Shown: in pieces, positions 48,107-59,647 of the stretch | Numbering within the stretch: position 1 is the stretch's first letter | How the letters are laid out: each line of letters begins with the position of its first letter | Origin: Enoplolaimus lenunculus | Lineage: Eukaryota > Nematoda > Enoplea > Enoplida > Thoracostomopsidae | Length of the DNA stretch: 64,000 bases | Assembly (NCBI GenBank): GCA_030248215.1 | Contig: JASANG010002747.1 | Span: forward strand, 62,001 to 126,000 | Direction: 5' to 3' | Notes under the pieces: generated by a model | What the model saw: the letters and a program-made list of their open reading frames with translations, nothing else | Told to the model about the DNA's origin: nothing | The model's database searches: none | Made by a program: the position numbers and the translations under genes

Positions 48107-49183
48107 CAGGGTTGTTGGCCGGAAAAAATGTTTTTTTTCAATTTTTATCAATTTTTTCCCAGGGGGGTGGAAGAAAATGAAAAAAAATGGAAAAATATTA
48201 AACATTTCTTAAATATGATTTGCAAGTAAATATGGTATAAAATAACGTTTTTAGATGACATGTAGCTAATTTTCATGCAACACATTAACGGTGACCGTGT
48301 GTATATGTCCACCAGGACATATTATATGTTCGAAAAAAGCGAAAATTGCGGCATATGAATATATGACTGGATTTCAGAATTGAAAATTTGCCACGAGATT
48401 CGATGTAAAACTACATATGCAACTTGTTCGGTTCACTCACCAGGTTTCGCCGACACTGGGGCCAAAGTTAGGGTGCTCAAAATTGGAAGCTTGCTTTTAC
48501 CGTATGATTTAACACAAGAATACGTCTAGCTGCAATCTCGTTTCGCTCGCGAGGTTGCATCAATTGAGAGGCTTCGATGTCAGAAAGAACCCAAAAGTAA
48601 CTTGGGATTTAATATATACTTACAAAAAACAAGCGTGACTTGTTTAGCTCGCTCCACTCATGAGTTTCTGATGTTCCGATGACCTCCTCCGGTTATTCCT
48701 TGCCCAAACTTAAATTTTTAAAAATCGAATTTTAAGGTCCCAAATTCCTCCACTGGACTCAAAATGTTTTTTTTTGAAAAATTGTACAAATTATATACCA
48801 TTTGACACAGGTTACGGAGCTAAGACGAATATTGTTAAACATTTTCCAATCAGACGTCTGTCTAACGAGTCAGTGACATATAATTTATCCAACTTATCGA
48901 AAAAATATTTTTAGGTCCCAGGGGGCTGACCTTGTGCCCTTAAAAATCGGATTTTTTGAAAATTCAGATTTGGGAATGGAATGATCAGAGGATGTCATCA
49001 GAAGCTCCAATATGCAAAAACTTTCAACATGCAAATATTTTTGGTCAAACGACGGCTAAGGGTGGGCTAACCGATTACTCAGACAAAGAATGAATTTTTT
49101 CCATTTTTTTCATTTTTTTCGAGAAAAAAATGGAAAAATTCATTTTTCTCCGGTCATAATTTTTTCCGAAAAAAACAACCCTG
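48107..49183. mobile_element. Non-autonomous hAT element with 8-bp target duplication
   Basis: CAGGGTTGTTGGCCGGAAAA at the left is mirrored at the right by TTTTTTCCGAAAAAAACAAC then CCTG. Flanks are GCAAGATC (48099-48106) and GCAAGACC (49184-49191), 7 of 8 identical, the length expected of hAT insertions. The subterminal regions are A/T-rich inverted text; the 1,077 bp hold no transposase. Confidence 0.75.
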
Positions 49184-49279
49184 GCAAGACCTATAAACTA
49201 CTAGTGATACGATTGTATGTAAAACAAAAACCGAATATGAGCTGAAAACAGAAACGGCCACACGACACAGTATGAAACC

Positions 49280-49506
49280 CTGTTCATAAGTGCAGCTTTT
49301 TGCAGCGCTAACTTTCAACTACAAAATGTACGCTCAAGCTTTTGCAGACAGAACTTGTACTCAGAGTTTGCAACTACTCGTTTAATAGTTAAGAATTTTT
49401 AAGGAAAAGTGATATAAACTTGTAGCTGTAAATTGTAACTGCAAAAAGTTGTACGTGTAAACTACAGCTTCAAGTTTTCGCTGCAAAAACTTGCACTTCT
49501 GAATAG
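49280..49506. mobile_element. CACGTG-family inverted-repeat element, diverged copy
   Basis: CCCTGTTCATAAGTGCAGCT at the left pairs with AACTTGCACTTCTGAATAGGG-like sequence at the right; the interior holds GCAACTACTC, GTAGCTGTAAATTG and similar. It resembles 16735-17025. Confidence 0.6.
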
Positions 49507-51659
49507 GGTTGCGCAGAAAAATAATATGACACACATAAACATCGATTATCCATATTAATATAAAAGAAATATACAATTATTGCATTGAAAGTACGACACG
49601 CTTTTGGGACATCTATGTAATAAATGCGCACATAGTTGTTAATAATGGTCCACCTACCCCCTTAGGACTAGTGTCAAAAACGATGCTATAACCAGGGCTT
49701 GATGACAACACACGCCGTCTACTTACATAGCCGGTTTTGTCCTGACAGTGTTCCAAGGCAGTAGGGACAAAAACGAGTAGCTCGTAGTAACTACTGACGA
49801 AAGGTAGGTTCTCGCTACAGCTTTGTTTCTGCGAAATAGTTCTTAATTTCTTTGTGCATAGATTCTGCTGTAAAACAATAGCTTCTTATAGCGTACGGAC
49901 GTTTATGCTCCGGGTATACTGTGGCCGTAGCGACTTTAGAGATCCTGTAAGCAGAATGTCTGTCGTCTGTGTTGTCTAAGAGAGTTTCTGAAAATGACAT
50001 AGGCCGTTACCCAGATCTGGACAATTTTTACAGTAATGCGCGCACTATTACGTGGGTGACCCATTTAATGTTATATGCTGTACCATAAGAACACGGTCTA
50101 CGATTATTTAGCAAAAAGCACGACCTTAATTACATTGCAGCAGAATATTTACATATAATAATCCTCAATTAGAGGATCCTCAAAAGCTACATATCTGATA
50201 TCCACCACATGGGTATGTGATGTCAAATACCTGCGCAAATTAGAAACCTTATAAACCTTATGCCGTTCAAAGTTACAAGACCTATCACGTACTGGCAATA
50301 CATGCTACAGCGATCTAGGAATACAGGCATTGATCAAACCAGGATCTCTGCAGACTAAACACTTTGAACATACATATTCTCAAACTCTGACCCTATACTA
50401 TCAGCAACAAATGTATGATATAAATAGCGCTCCAATTAAAAATTTTTTAATTACATTTTAACAAAAATAAAAGAAACGCACACAACTGGCAATTTTTAGC
50501 AAAAATGTCGCTTTGTCAACTTCCCCAAGATTAAGTCAATACGTTTCGCATAAACACTAACCAGTTCTCACAGCATCATTCACCTGTACCACACCGCTGA
50601 AATGTAACACGCCCTTAAATGTTACTGAAATTGCTTACGCCGCAACCACTTGTTTCTCTAACTACTTCTTTTTCTTCACTATTGTTTCTCTAACTACTTC
50701 TTTTTCTTCACTAGTTATTCCAGTCGCGAACACTTTCTAGTAGTTCTCCAAATGCCTCTATATCTTTCGTTCCTTTGCAAAAGTTACAGCTCATGATTGC
50801 ATATTTGGCGTTCCAATAATACTCTTTCCACCATAATCAACCGTTTAAAGTTGAGCGTTTCAATAATTCATTTTTTCTTGCGTTAAATTTAATAATTAGA
50901 CGTCAATTGAAATGAAAGTTGCGGCAAGATGAAGATGTGACGGCCGTAAGGAGCGGAAAAGAAGTTTATTTACAAGCTATTTTTAAGGGTCCGAATTAGT
51001 GGTCCCATTTTTGTTAAAATTACTGTTAAATACTAATTTCATTTATTGCAATAGTTGCATTGCAGTGACATATTTTATTTCATATTTATTAATTTGTTGG
51101 AACTATAAAAACAACGTTGTTTGGGCATCGTTCCAGCTAGTTTTTGCACGTAAGGAAACATGGTGGTTGTAATTATTCAATTGCCTTAACGATAATGAAA
51201 ATTCTGGCTCGCTACAGCAAACAATTTTAGCTTTAGATTTGGTCTGCTGTGTGATACTTTCGACGACCGAAATAAAATTCTGCCTATGTTCGCACACTTG
51301 AAAGCATTGATCAACTATAGTAATCAATATAATTAAAGCTGAAATGTCCCACATAGGTATTTTGGGCAAGTTTCCAGGATTACTTTGTTTATAATATTTT
51401 TAGAATACAAGCGAGGTTGTGCTGTGAAAAGAAACTTTACCGGCAGATTGTTGTGCTTTCGCCAGCTTTTGCGCATTGCACGAAACCGGTTGACTAGTAT
51501 TTTTATGCCCTAAAATAAAATGTTATCTAGCATGGTTTCTTTCTCTGTTCTTCTGTGTAGTAACGTACCGAGAAACTTTGACTGAGGGGCCGCATTCCCT
51601 TTGGTTTCCACCGAAAAGCAAACGGAAAATCCTTTGCCAGAACGAATGGCAAATGTTTG
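49507..51659. other. Intergenic; one possible small ORF and a small duplication
   Basis: A 61-codon ATG frame on the minus strand at 50000-49815 (starting MSFSETLLDNTDDRH) has protein-like composition but matches nothing I know. A unit of about 37 bp, TTGTTTCTCTAACTACTTCT and on, is duplicated at about 50650-50715. An 88-codon minus-strand frame at 51369-51103 begins at a dispersed motif and is not supported. Confidence 0.35.
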
Positions 51660-52250
51660 TTGGGATTTATGAGGTTAGTCACACATCTTTAATTGGCTCC
51701 AAGATCAATTTCAGAGTACTCTTTTAGGTCCTTGAACTTTGGCAGTTTGGGTATCTGGATCACGATGAATCGTTCACTATCGTCTTTTACCCTAGAACAA
51801 AACTTCAGTTCGATGTCTGTGGGGAATTTTTGTATATATAAAATATTTCTAGGCACTAGGAGTCGAAACAGAGTGAGTGAAGGCTCGAAGCCAGAATTTA
51901 GGTTGAGCTTTGACGAATTCGCGAGCGAACCGAGTGAGAAGCGATACATTGTTTCAGTATTATATCTCTCTGTAACAGTCTCAAAACATCTCGTGATTTA
52001 TGAAGCGCGGGTCACTAAACCACCAAACCGAACCCACGTGGTCTAGAGATTATGCCATTGTGAAGCTTTGCACGATTTTTATTACTACTATATTTAGTTT
52101 TGAGCTGGTCCGGTTGGAGAATATGACTTTGATGCCTACCTTTGAACAGGGCCGCAGGCAAAATATTTTCGAAAATTGATTACTGAAAAACATCACGAGC
52201 GAAGCAAGCGAGAAACTATACGTAATTTTTGTATCTAATGGGTACGAACC
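51660..52250. repeat. Dispersed repeat, family shared with 11640-12160
   Basis: Contains TTTTTGTATATATAAAATAT then TTCTAGGCACTAGG, GAATTCGCGAGCGA and GGGCCGCAGGCAAAATATT in the same order as 11640-12160. Open frames inside are short. Class unknown. Confidence 0.45.
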
Positions 52251-54679
52251 TGGTATTGTGGACAATAGATCAAGGTCAATTGTTCTAAAAATTATCCTCA
52301 GATTTCATATGTGAGAAATATTATATCCATATAATTTGATGTCATTGACGTGGTAATTCTAATTTCGTAATTTAAGTCACAGGTTGAAGGTTTATTTTTG
52401 TTGTAATGCAGTAAAAACAAAAGCAATTTCAGCAACAACAAGAGATCGGGAGATTGACGAAATATACAAAAGATCAGGAAAAAAGGGGAAATATACCCGC
52501 CACAAAATTACTGGAAAAACTCGATAAAGATCTAAAAAGATTTTCGTGCTCGCTGGGTTCGAAATAAAATCCTGGCAATGCTGCTGTTCAGCACCGCTGC
52601 GTTAAGCATAGGCCAACTTTAAAGCACAATATCTGTAATATTTACTGGAATCTAGTTGCCGTTATAAGGCTGGTTAGTTGCCAACCAGGACAAATACATA
52701 TTAAAGACACGAAATCTGAAAACAGATAATTTCAATGAAATTGTCGTTTGGCGGTGAGGCCAAACTGTTAAGCCAAAATCATACATAACCAGTGTGGTAC
52801 CCGAACCCAAATAGAACCAGCATGATTCTAGATATACAAACCTGAAAATCAGCTTAGCAACCGGTGCTTAACAATAGACAGCAATGGGAAAAACCTAATG
52901 TTCTCTACTACTATATCACTACTATCTTCCATGGTTTAATACATCACTGCCTACTTAATAAATAGTATTGTTACTGAGAGGAACACCCTATAACCGCCAT
53001 TCCCTTTTAGAGTCGTATATAGGGGGGATATAAATTCCCTGAAAGCTTTTATAGAGACGAGAAAAAGACACGTTTTCAAGCTTCAGATTTTACCTGCTGC
53101 ACCCCAGAGGTAAAAAAAAATTTCTCGTTCGCTACAGTCACTTGTACATAACTGCTATGTAAAAAGTTATGAGTTAGCTAAATGAAATACTTAGTAACTG
53201 CGCCGCTATTGCGTCTCAGTTGAATTAGCTTTTACGAGTAGCCCAGATTTTCATTTCAGAAGGCACACAACCATTGTTTATATGTATACAGCCCGTAAAC
53301 ACCAAGAGTTGTTAATAGAGACGGCAAGAATATTTAGGTTAACAATACATTTGTTGGCACTTTTACTGTCTTGAGGCTTGGAGGCTCCATGTAGTGTGAT
53401 ACAGTACGGTATACTGCACATTGCTCGCGTATTATCATATAACTTGGAACGGTACCACACGACTCTGTACATTTCCTCAATGGTGAAACACATTGACTGT
53501 GAATATATGTATTTTGTGTAAATAAATCAGTTATACTCAGCTAGCATTCAGTGGCGTCCGAACAGGGTACATTGGGGGGCCGTATCCCACCCTAAAAAAT
53601 TCAGCTGGTGCTCCCAAAAATGTGCTCAAATGTAAATAATCTTGAATTACAATTGTAGGGTGCTTATCAAAATTATTCGGTGCTCCCAAATAAAATTTTC
53701 TGCAGACGCCTGTGCATATATTAGTAGAAATATATTTTTTCAAAGCCACTAGACGATCCATGGCGTTTTTTGCCCCCCCTTTCTAGTATCAGAACATGGT
53801 TTTGGTGTGTGAGAAATCAAAGCCCTCGAAAGGTGTTAATTTAGAAATATTTAGCCATGTTTACTCTTTAACGAACAATAACTTGTGGCTTGTAATGATA
53901 AATCTTAGTACAGAAACAGACTTGTCCAAAATGTCGCCGTTCACACGAGTAGGTGTGGCCTTCGAGCAGAGCAGTACCCATACGGCAATGGAACGTTTCA
54001 AATGAGTTCGAAAATATTTATTCAGTAATAAATCAATTTTACCAAGGTAAATTGATTTGTGCAAAAAAATGTCGTGAGTTCAAACTCCCCGCGCACCTGT
54101 CTTTTAAGCTGCTTAATTAAAATCGTCTGAAGTTTTCCACCGACACTATATGGGTTCACAAGAACACAATTGATGTAATTTTGTACCCCCATACTTCGAT
54201 ATTGCACAATTTTGCCAATCGCGATTATCATGATCGACTTTTTTTGACCCCTAGTTGTATCCACGCCATATTTTTTTCAACTATTTAACGATAAAACACG
54301 CTCTAAGCTTACCGTGAACAATTTGTATCTCAAAATTTGGGCTTGACACAGCCAATTGGGTGAATATATGAATAAACCGCAACGCCCTACTGGATCCACC
54401 ACGCTTTAGCTCCGTAAAGTTATCGGCTGTATAGCTCTTCAAACAAACTGCAACCTACGCCATTGATGACATAAAGTAATTAGTCAAATTTTGCCTGGTT
54501 TGCAAAATTACCAATTGGGTTACAAGGACACATCAAAGTACAACCATGACATTCAATCTCAGTATATTAACAAAACAAACATTTTACACAATTGTTTTGT
54601 TACAAAACATCATAACATATAAAAACAACGATGTATAACATATGAATGCTTTGTAACATCGTGTATTGGCGAGGAAAGG
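52251..54679. other. Intergenic, nothing recognised
   Basis: AT-rich sequence with scattered short ORFs on both strands, none with a recognisable domain. Text around 53545-53780 (GGGGGGCC, GTGCTCCC repeats) looks repeat-derived. Confidence 0.4.
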
Positions 54680-54687
54680 TCAGTATT

Positions 54688-54868
54688 CAATGGCGGATCC
54701 ATGGGAGGCCACCCCGGCCGTGCCCCCCCCCCCCCCAACAGCATCTCGACAAAAATTTATATAGCAATTTTATGACAATAGTTCATGGTTTGTGTGCAGG
54801 TCAAAAGTAAGTTTATTACCTGTGAAATTTTGCCCCCCCCCCATTTTGAGATCCTGGATTCGCCACTG
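54688..54868. mobile_element. hAT-like MITE with CAGTGGCGGATCC-type ends
   Basis: CAATGGCGGATCC at the left and GGATTCGCCACTG at the right are inverted. Flanking 8-mers TCAGTATT and CCAATATT agree at 6 of 8 positions. C-rich tracts lie near both ends. The family also contributes ends at about 31235, 38551, 44458 and 47660. Confidence 0.6.
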
Positions 54869-55789
54869 CCAATATTCACCGTGATGCAATGGGTAGCACT
54901 GATCCCCATTGCCGGCGGAAGCGCCTCCAAACCTTCAATTGAGGGGCCCCCGACTTTTGGGGGGGGCACACTATGGTAAACTGCAATTTTTCCGCTGACC
55001 ACGAGGATTTAGAGTTGTAAAACATGTTATTGGGGGCCTCTCGGACTTGTTCTGTGGGGCCGACTATCTTATAGCCGGCCCTGCTGATACCTTCCTTGCT
55101 TGAGTGTCTGGTAAACTTCTCACGTGGTATAAACACTTTCATTTTCAACTGTAGATTGTCTCAACAACGAGTTAGTGTTTAGTCGCAAGTGTTTTGGGTC
55201 GAATTATAGCACATCTATATATTAAAGCTGGTACGGCCCGCATACGTATTTTGTGCAACTTTCCAGTACAAGTACACAAATTTACAGACAGTAAAATTCT
55301 GTAAGTTTAAAGTGTGGGTTAACGCATGCCTTTGTTGATTGTGAAATCGCGTGAAACCACAGCACTTTAGGGAAAGTTGCCTATGTGCAACTGCGACTTC
55401 CAGTAAATATACATAAATAACACAACACCGGGGCCATTTGCGGTTAACAATGGTTCGCTTTAAGAACTATCGACATATGTAGTTTGTATCTTGTAATTTT
55501 TGCTGCAGGACAAAATTACGACGTTTATACGGTTACATATTTATCTATTTTTTCTATGTTTAAATTTTTATTTGTGATACAAGAATTTGAAATTTTCCTG
55601 TTTTGAAAGCCACATTTTTATGACAAACTTCAGCGGTATAGATTTTGATTTGTTTACAAGTACAGTGTTAGCTTTCCAATCTTTTTTTCTAAAATCCCAG
55701 ACAAGGCAGTTTTGCAGCAATTATTTTTTCACTGTTTAATCACAGACCAAAACATGCGATCTGAAATGGTTATATCGTTTTTCGGGTTA
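54869..55789. other. Intergenic, repeat-derived in part
   Basis: 54900-55100 has G/C-rich dispersed-repeat text (GGGGCCCCC, CTTATAGCCGGCCCTG). TTAAAGCTGGTACGGCC at about 55223 is a variant of the phrase at 22236. No gene. Confidence 0.35.
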
Positions 55790-58427
55790 CTGTATTGAAC
55801 CGAATAAGAGGGGGGATAATAAAAGGGGGGTCCCCATTTTGAGTTCGAATCAATAGGAGTCCGTATCCCTAATAAGAGTCCGTTGTAAAGGAGTGATTGC
55901 GCCTGTCCCCTTGCTGTCCAATAGAAAACATTTCTACTATCCCGGTTATTGTCAAAAATGGGGCAAAAAGGAATACTCAAACGGTATTTGACATTTTTGC
56001 GGAGGAGGCAGGGTTTTCAGGGTCGCAGGCATGCGATCCTGCATTTTCTTGAACTCCAAGCATGTGCACTACGATTGGATTGAACTTAAAAGTTTGGGAC
56101 ACCAAGGTGTTATGTACCCCGTCCGACCTTGTTTTCCTTTATCCCGGTCACCCACCACGCTTCTTTTCGGTTACCCTCGCAGATTAAACACACACAGCTG
56201 TGTGTGTTTCCTTTTTCAGCAACCTTACTGGTTGCTTCCTCCTTTTCTTTTTCTGCTTTTTCCGTTTTCTTGGTTTCGCTTTTTTTCCTTTCAGATATGC
56301 TGCTACGCAGCTTTTTGGGCTAGTTACTCAAACTAGCTTCTTATTTGCATAATTTTCTTTTTATTTTCCAAAATTTCTAAAATTTTATGCAAATTTCAAT
56401 TTTGATTATGCAAATTAACGTCAATAGTAGCTAAAACTTTCGGGTATAATTTGTTGGTTTTGTACCTTGATTTGTTTAATAAATTTTGTTTTTAATATTA
56501 ATTACATGTTTTGGTCGCATGGCGAGTACGGTAGGTGTTACCTGCCCGCGGCAGCGGGTAGGTCGGTCTTGGGTAGATAGCTGCGCTTGTTGTGATCGCA
56601 GAATGGCAGATTTACCCTGTGGGATGGGGTTGGCGTGGCAAAATCAAAATGTCCAGCCACTCCAGCTACCGGTACATGCAATTCCTGAAGTTGCAGTGAG
56701 GCTGTTTTATGTTTACACCTGCATGTTTTTGCTAGCTTTATACAAAAGTGTTGTTGCCCACCAAATTATAGCGGAAATTCAGTCCACCCTGTAAACAGTG
56801 TAATGTTGTTTCAGTCAAGCTTGTGCGTAGTGTATTTTACAAATTGTTTAATAAAGTTCATTTGGTTCAAAAATTGCAAAGCAACCCGATAGTAGTGTTT
56901 CATCACCACTCAATCCGGACGCGCCGGAGTTTCAGCCGTCGATCTCTGTGGCCAGGTGGGTAGCTTCTCACCTGACACCGGAGGTCGACGCTGAGCTTGA
57001 GACCATGTGCTTGCAAAATACCGAGGATGATACGAATCGGGTAATGCCGTTTTTGAGTACTGTATATAAAAATTATCTAGTTGTTAGCCAGTTCAGTTAG
57101 TTAGATGGTTTGTGGAATTCAGCATTCGTACTAATAAGTTTTTAACGTCCATTTAGTTGCATTGTTTGTTAGTTAGTTTGTCTGCTTTGTGTTGCTTAAG
57201 CTTAAGCGATCCACCCGCATGGTGGGGGCCTAAGCCTAGCTCCTCTTCACATAGTATTTATCACACACTAGGCTCCGTCGATTTATCTCGGACCGGCCCG
57301 TATTCCTCTTTTTCGTTTATTCTCTATATTCTCGCTTTCAGTTGTCTTCCGTGGGTTAACCCGCCTTTTCTTTTGTTTTTCTTGTGCTTAGTCTAGTCAT
57401 CGGCGGACCATACGCGTAAGTTGCTTAGCTTGTTTAGGCAGCAGATTGCGTATGCACTAGCGCTGGGATAAATCAGCGCTGATTAAGTACTCGATTAGTT
57501 TTATCAAGTTGAATAAGGTTTCGAGTGCAAGACGCGTAAAAGGTTTTACCTATTTGAAGGATACTCAGCTAAAGTAATAATTTGCTGAAATTGAGTAGTG
57601 CACCTGTTTTACCAAAAGCTTCGAATACGCATGTCAATGTAGTGTATTTTCGCGAGTGGTATTTTCAAATGCTCGCAAATCGGTCTTTGCTCGCAGTTGC
57701 CTAATTTTATCAGTTGTCACTTAGCAAAGTGGCATGAGTGCATCTAGTCCAATTCCGGCCGCTGTTGTAACGGCTTAGTTGTATTGTTGCGCACGTGTGC
57801 TTTCGGGCGTTAGCGGCTTGTGGCAGCGCTTAGGCTTAGAGCTGTTGACTGGATTCTGCCACTTCAGCTAGCTGCTCTTAGACTTAGCGAAGTTGCTTCG
57901 TCCGAAACATACGTGGGGGATAATGTAGCTTAAGCCGGAGGCGTTATACAAAAGTCGGAATTCTCGTAATCTTCCCGTGTTGGTGACATTCCGACGTACC
58001 TACCCCAGTCACGGGACGCCGTAAAAACGTATTGGAGCTGTTTAATTTTCCATCATAAGTCAAAAGTTGCCGAGGGTAGGCGGCGCGCAAAACTTTTAGA
58101 CTTATATCCGTAAGCGGATAGAGTCCCTAAACCCTAATTAGAGTCTATAAATGTCAATTATCCCTAATTATAGCGCATAAATGACTCCAGGACCAAATAA
58201 TTTGAGTTCGAGACTTTAAAGCGTACTTAAATTTTAAAAATACATTCTTAAGTGTATTATCGCTCAAGCTTTTGACAGGAAAATTGCAGTACCGGATATA
58301 TATCAGTAACGAAGTGCGGCGCAGCACAGGTTAAAAATAAATAACAGTCCGTAACGGAATAATAAGGGGGTATCCTCTGTAGAGGCCAAATAAATATCAG
58401 TCCCCTCTCTTATTCGGGTAACTACAG
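55790..58427. mobile_element. TA-flanked MITE (copy 2), split by a later insertion
   Basis: The left part 55790-55883 (CTGTATTGAACCGAATAAGA) and right part 58107-58427 (ending ATTCGGGTAACTACAG) correspond in order to the copy at 2962-3462 and are flanked by TA. The break interrupts the phrase AGAGTCCGTAAGCGG, and TCCGT occurs on both sides of the insertion. Confidence 0.8.
55884..58106. mobile_element. 2.2-kb insertion inside the MITE; possibly LTR-type, family unknown
   Basis: A 2,223-bp unit is flanked by the 5-bp direct repeat TCCGT (55879-55883 and 58107-58111). It begins TGTAA and ends TTATA, close to the TG...CA ends of an LTR. It contains AATAAA (about 56850) and a TATATAAAA box (about 57063). 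No recognisable protein domain was seen. A solo long terminal repeat is one reading, not proven. It is younger than the MITE it interrupts. Confidence 0.5.
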
Positions 58428-58564
58428 TAAGGCTACTACTACATCAATTAAGCATGAATAGGTCGTAGCCGTAGCCACGTACGTAAATATTGGTGAACCC
58501 CCCCCCGTGATTTTTGTAAAATGGTTTTATATACTTTTTTAATTAACCCAAGAAAGCTTTCCTT

Positions 58565-58783
58565 CACTGTGAAAAATGGTGAATCAAATTGACTCTCTCG
58601 GAAATAGGCTTTTCCTGACTACACAAACTGAGTCAAATTTGACTTTGCCAGAGTCAAATTTGACTCACTGAGCGATTCAATAAATCGAATTTGACTCTGA
58701 TGGAGTCAAATTTTGACTCAGTTTGTGTAGTCAGGAAAAGCCTATTTCAGAGAGAGCCAATTTGACTCACCATTTTTACAGTG
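58565..58783. mobile_element. Fold-back element with arms of about 80 bp
   Basis: CACTGTGAAAAATGGTGAAT at the left is mirrored by CACCATTTTTACAGTG at the right, and the arms continue through GGCTTTTCCTGACTACACAA. The centre has repeated GAGTCAAATTTGACTC palindromes. No coding potential; the target duplication is not clear. Confidence 0.85.
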
Positions 58784-59620
58784 TTCGAATTTTATAGAAC
58801 GTAATATTCGTTTTCCAAAATTCTGGCCTCAGCCATAGCCATCTCATGTAACATTTAATTATTACAAAAACAGTGATATAGTGTTTCAAAGTTATTCGGG
58901 GAGATAACCCCCTTATGTACCCCCTTGTTAACACTACACTACTGTAAGCCCTACAGATTCAGTAAACAATTACGCAAAATTTCAAACCATAAAAAATCAA
59001 ACAAATTTACAACCGGCTAAGTTTCTAGATTATTCATCTTAGCGTGTGTATGCAAGAGGGTACACTGTTGTTATATTTCCTATAGCAAAATTACTGGAGA
59101 AATGTGAAAAATAGGCAATTTTGTAGACTTTAAAATTCACTTGCTAGCCCCTATTACGCCAAAAGCATCTGGTACCGTTTCCAAATGAAAATCTTGTTAC
59201 ACTCGTCAGTGCAACTTTCGGAAAGTAGCGTGATTTAGCTATATTTAGGCATTATTTGGTTTAAGCAGTTTTTAATTTAGTTTTTTGCAACAGTTTAACA
59301 CGATAAAGAAGGTATACTTTCGGTGTTGATTTGCAATTTATTACGCAAAAGTTACTATTAGGGCGTATATAAACATTAACCTTAGCAAATTAATAAAAAC
59401 GTAAGCGTAAAACTCTAATGTCAGCATAAAAACTCGAAATCGAAGCCTAATTTTCTACCGATGCGTGTTGTTAAATTAGTGAAAATTATAATTTCAGTAC
59501 TATTACAAGACTATTTTGTATCAAAAAAAATTTTTTTGACCTAATCGAATAGACCCGAGCATTTTGTTGTGAATCATTGCAAACTTGACCAAACTCGAAA
59601 ATCGTTCGAAAATTTAAATT
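58784..59620. other. Upstream region of the SLC17-like gene
   Basis: AT-rich sequence with no recognisable repeat or exon. It should contain the promoter, but no motif is convincing. Confidence 0.4.
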
Positions 59621-59624
59621 AAAA

Positions 59625-59634
59625 TATTTTTTCA
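59625..59634 (+). promoter_or_regulatory. Candidate splice acceptor (cis or trans) 13 bases before the SLC17 ATG
   Basis: TATTTTTTCAG at about 59625-59635 precedes ATG 59648 with no visible upstream coding exon. This is the usual form of a nematode spliced-leader addition site, but a 5'-UTR intron would look the same. Confidence 0.4.
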
Positions 59635-59647
59635 GCCAAAATAAAAT

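Noticed and set aside
51103-51369. 88-codon minus-strand frame with a hydrophobic N-terminus
   Set aside because: Its start overlaps a dispersed TTAAAGCTG-type motif found at 22236 and 55223; nothing else supports a secreted protein.
56031-57396. Short plus-strand frames in the 2.2-kb insertion
   Set aside because: No recognisable domain, low-complexity Phe/Ser/Leu composition in two of them, and no sign of a protein-coding element.
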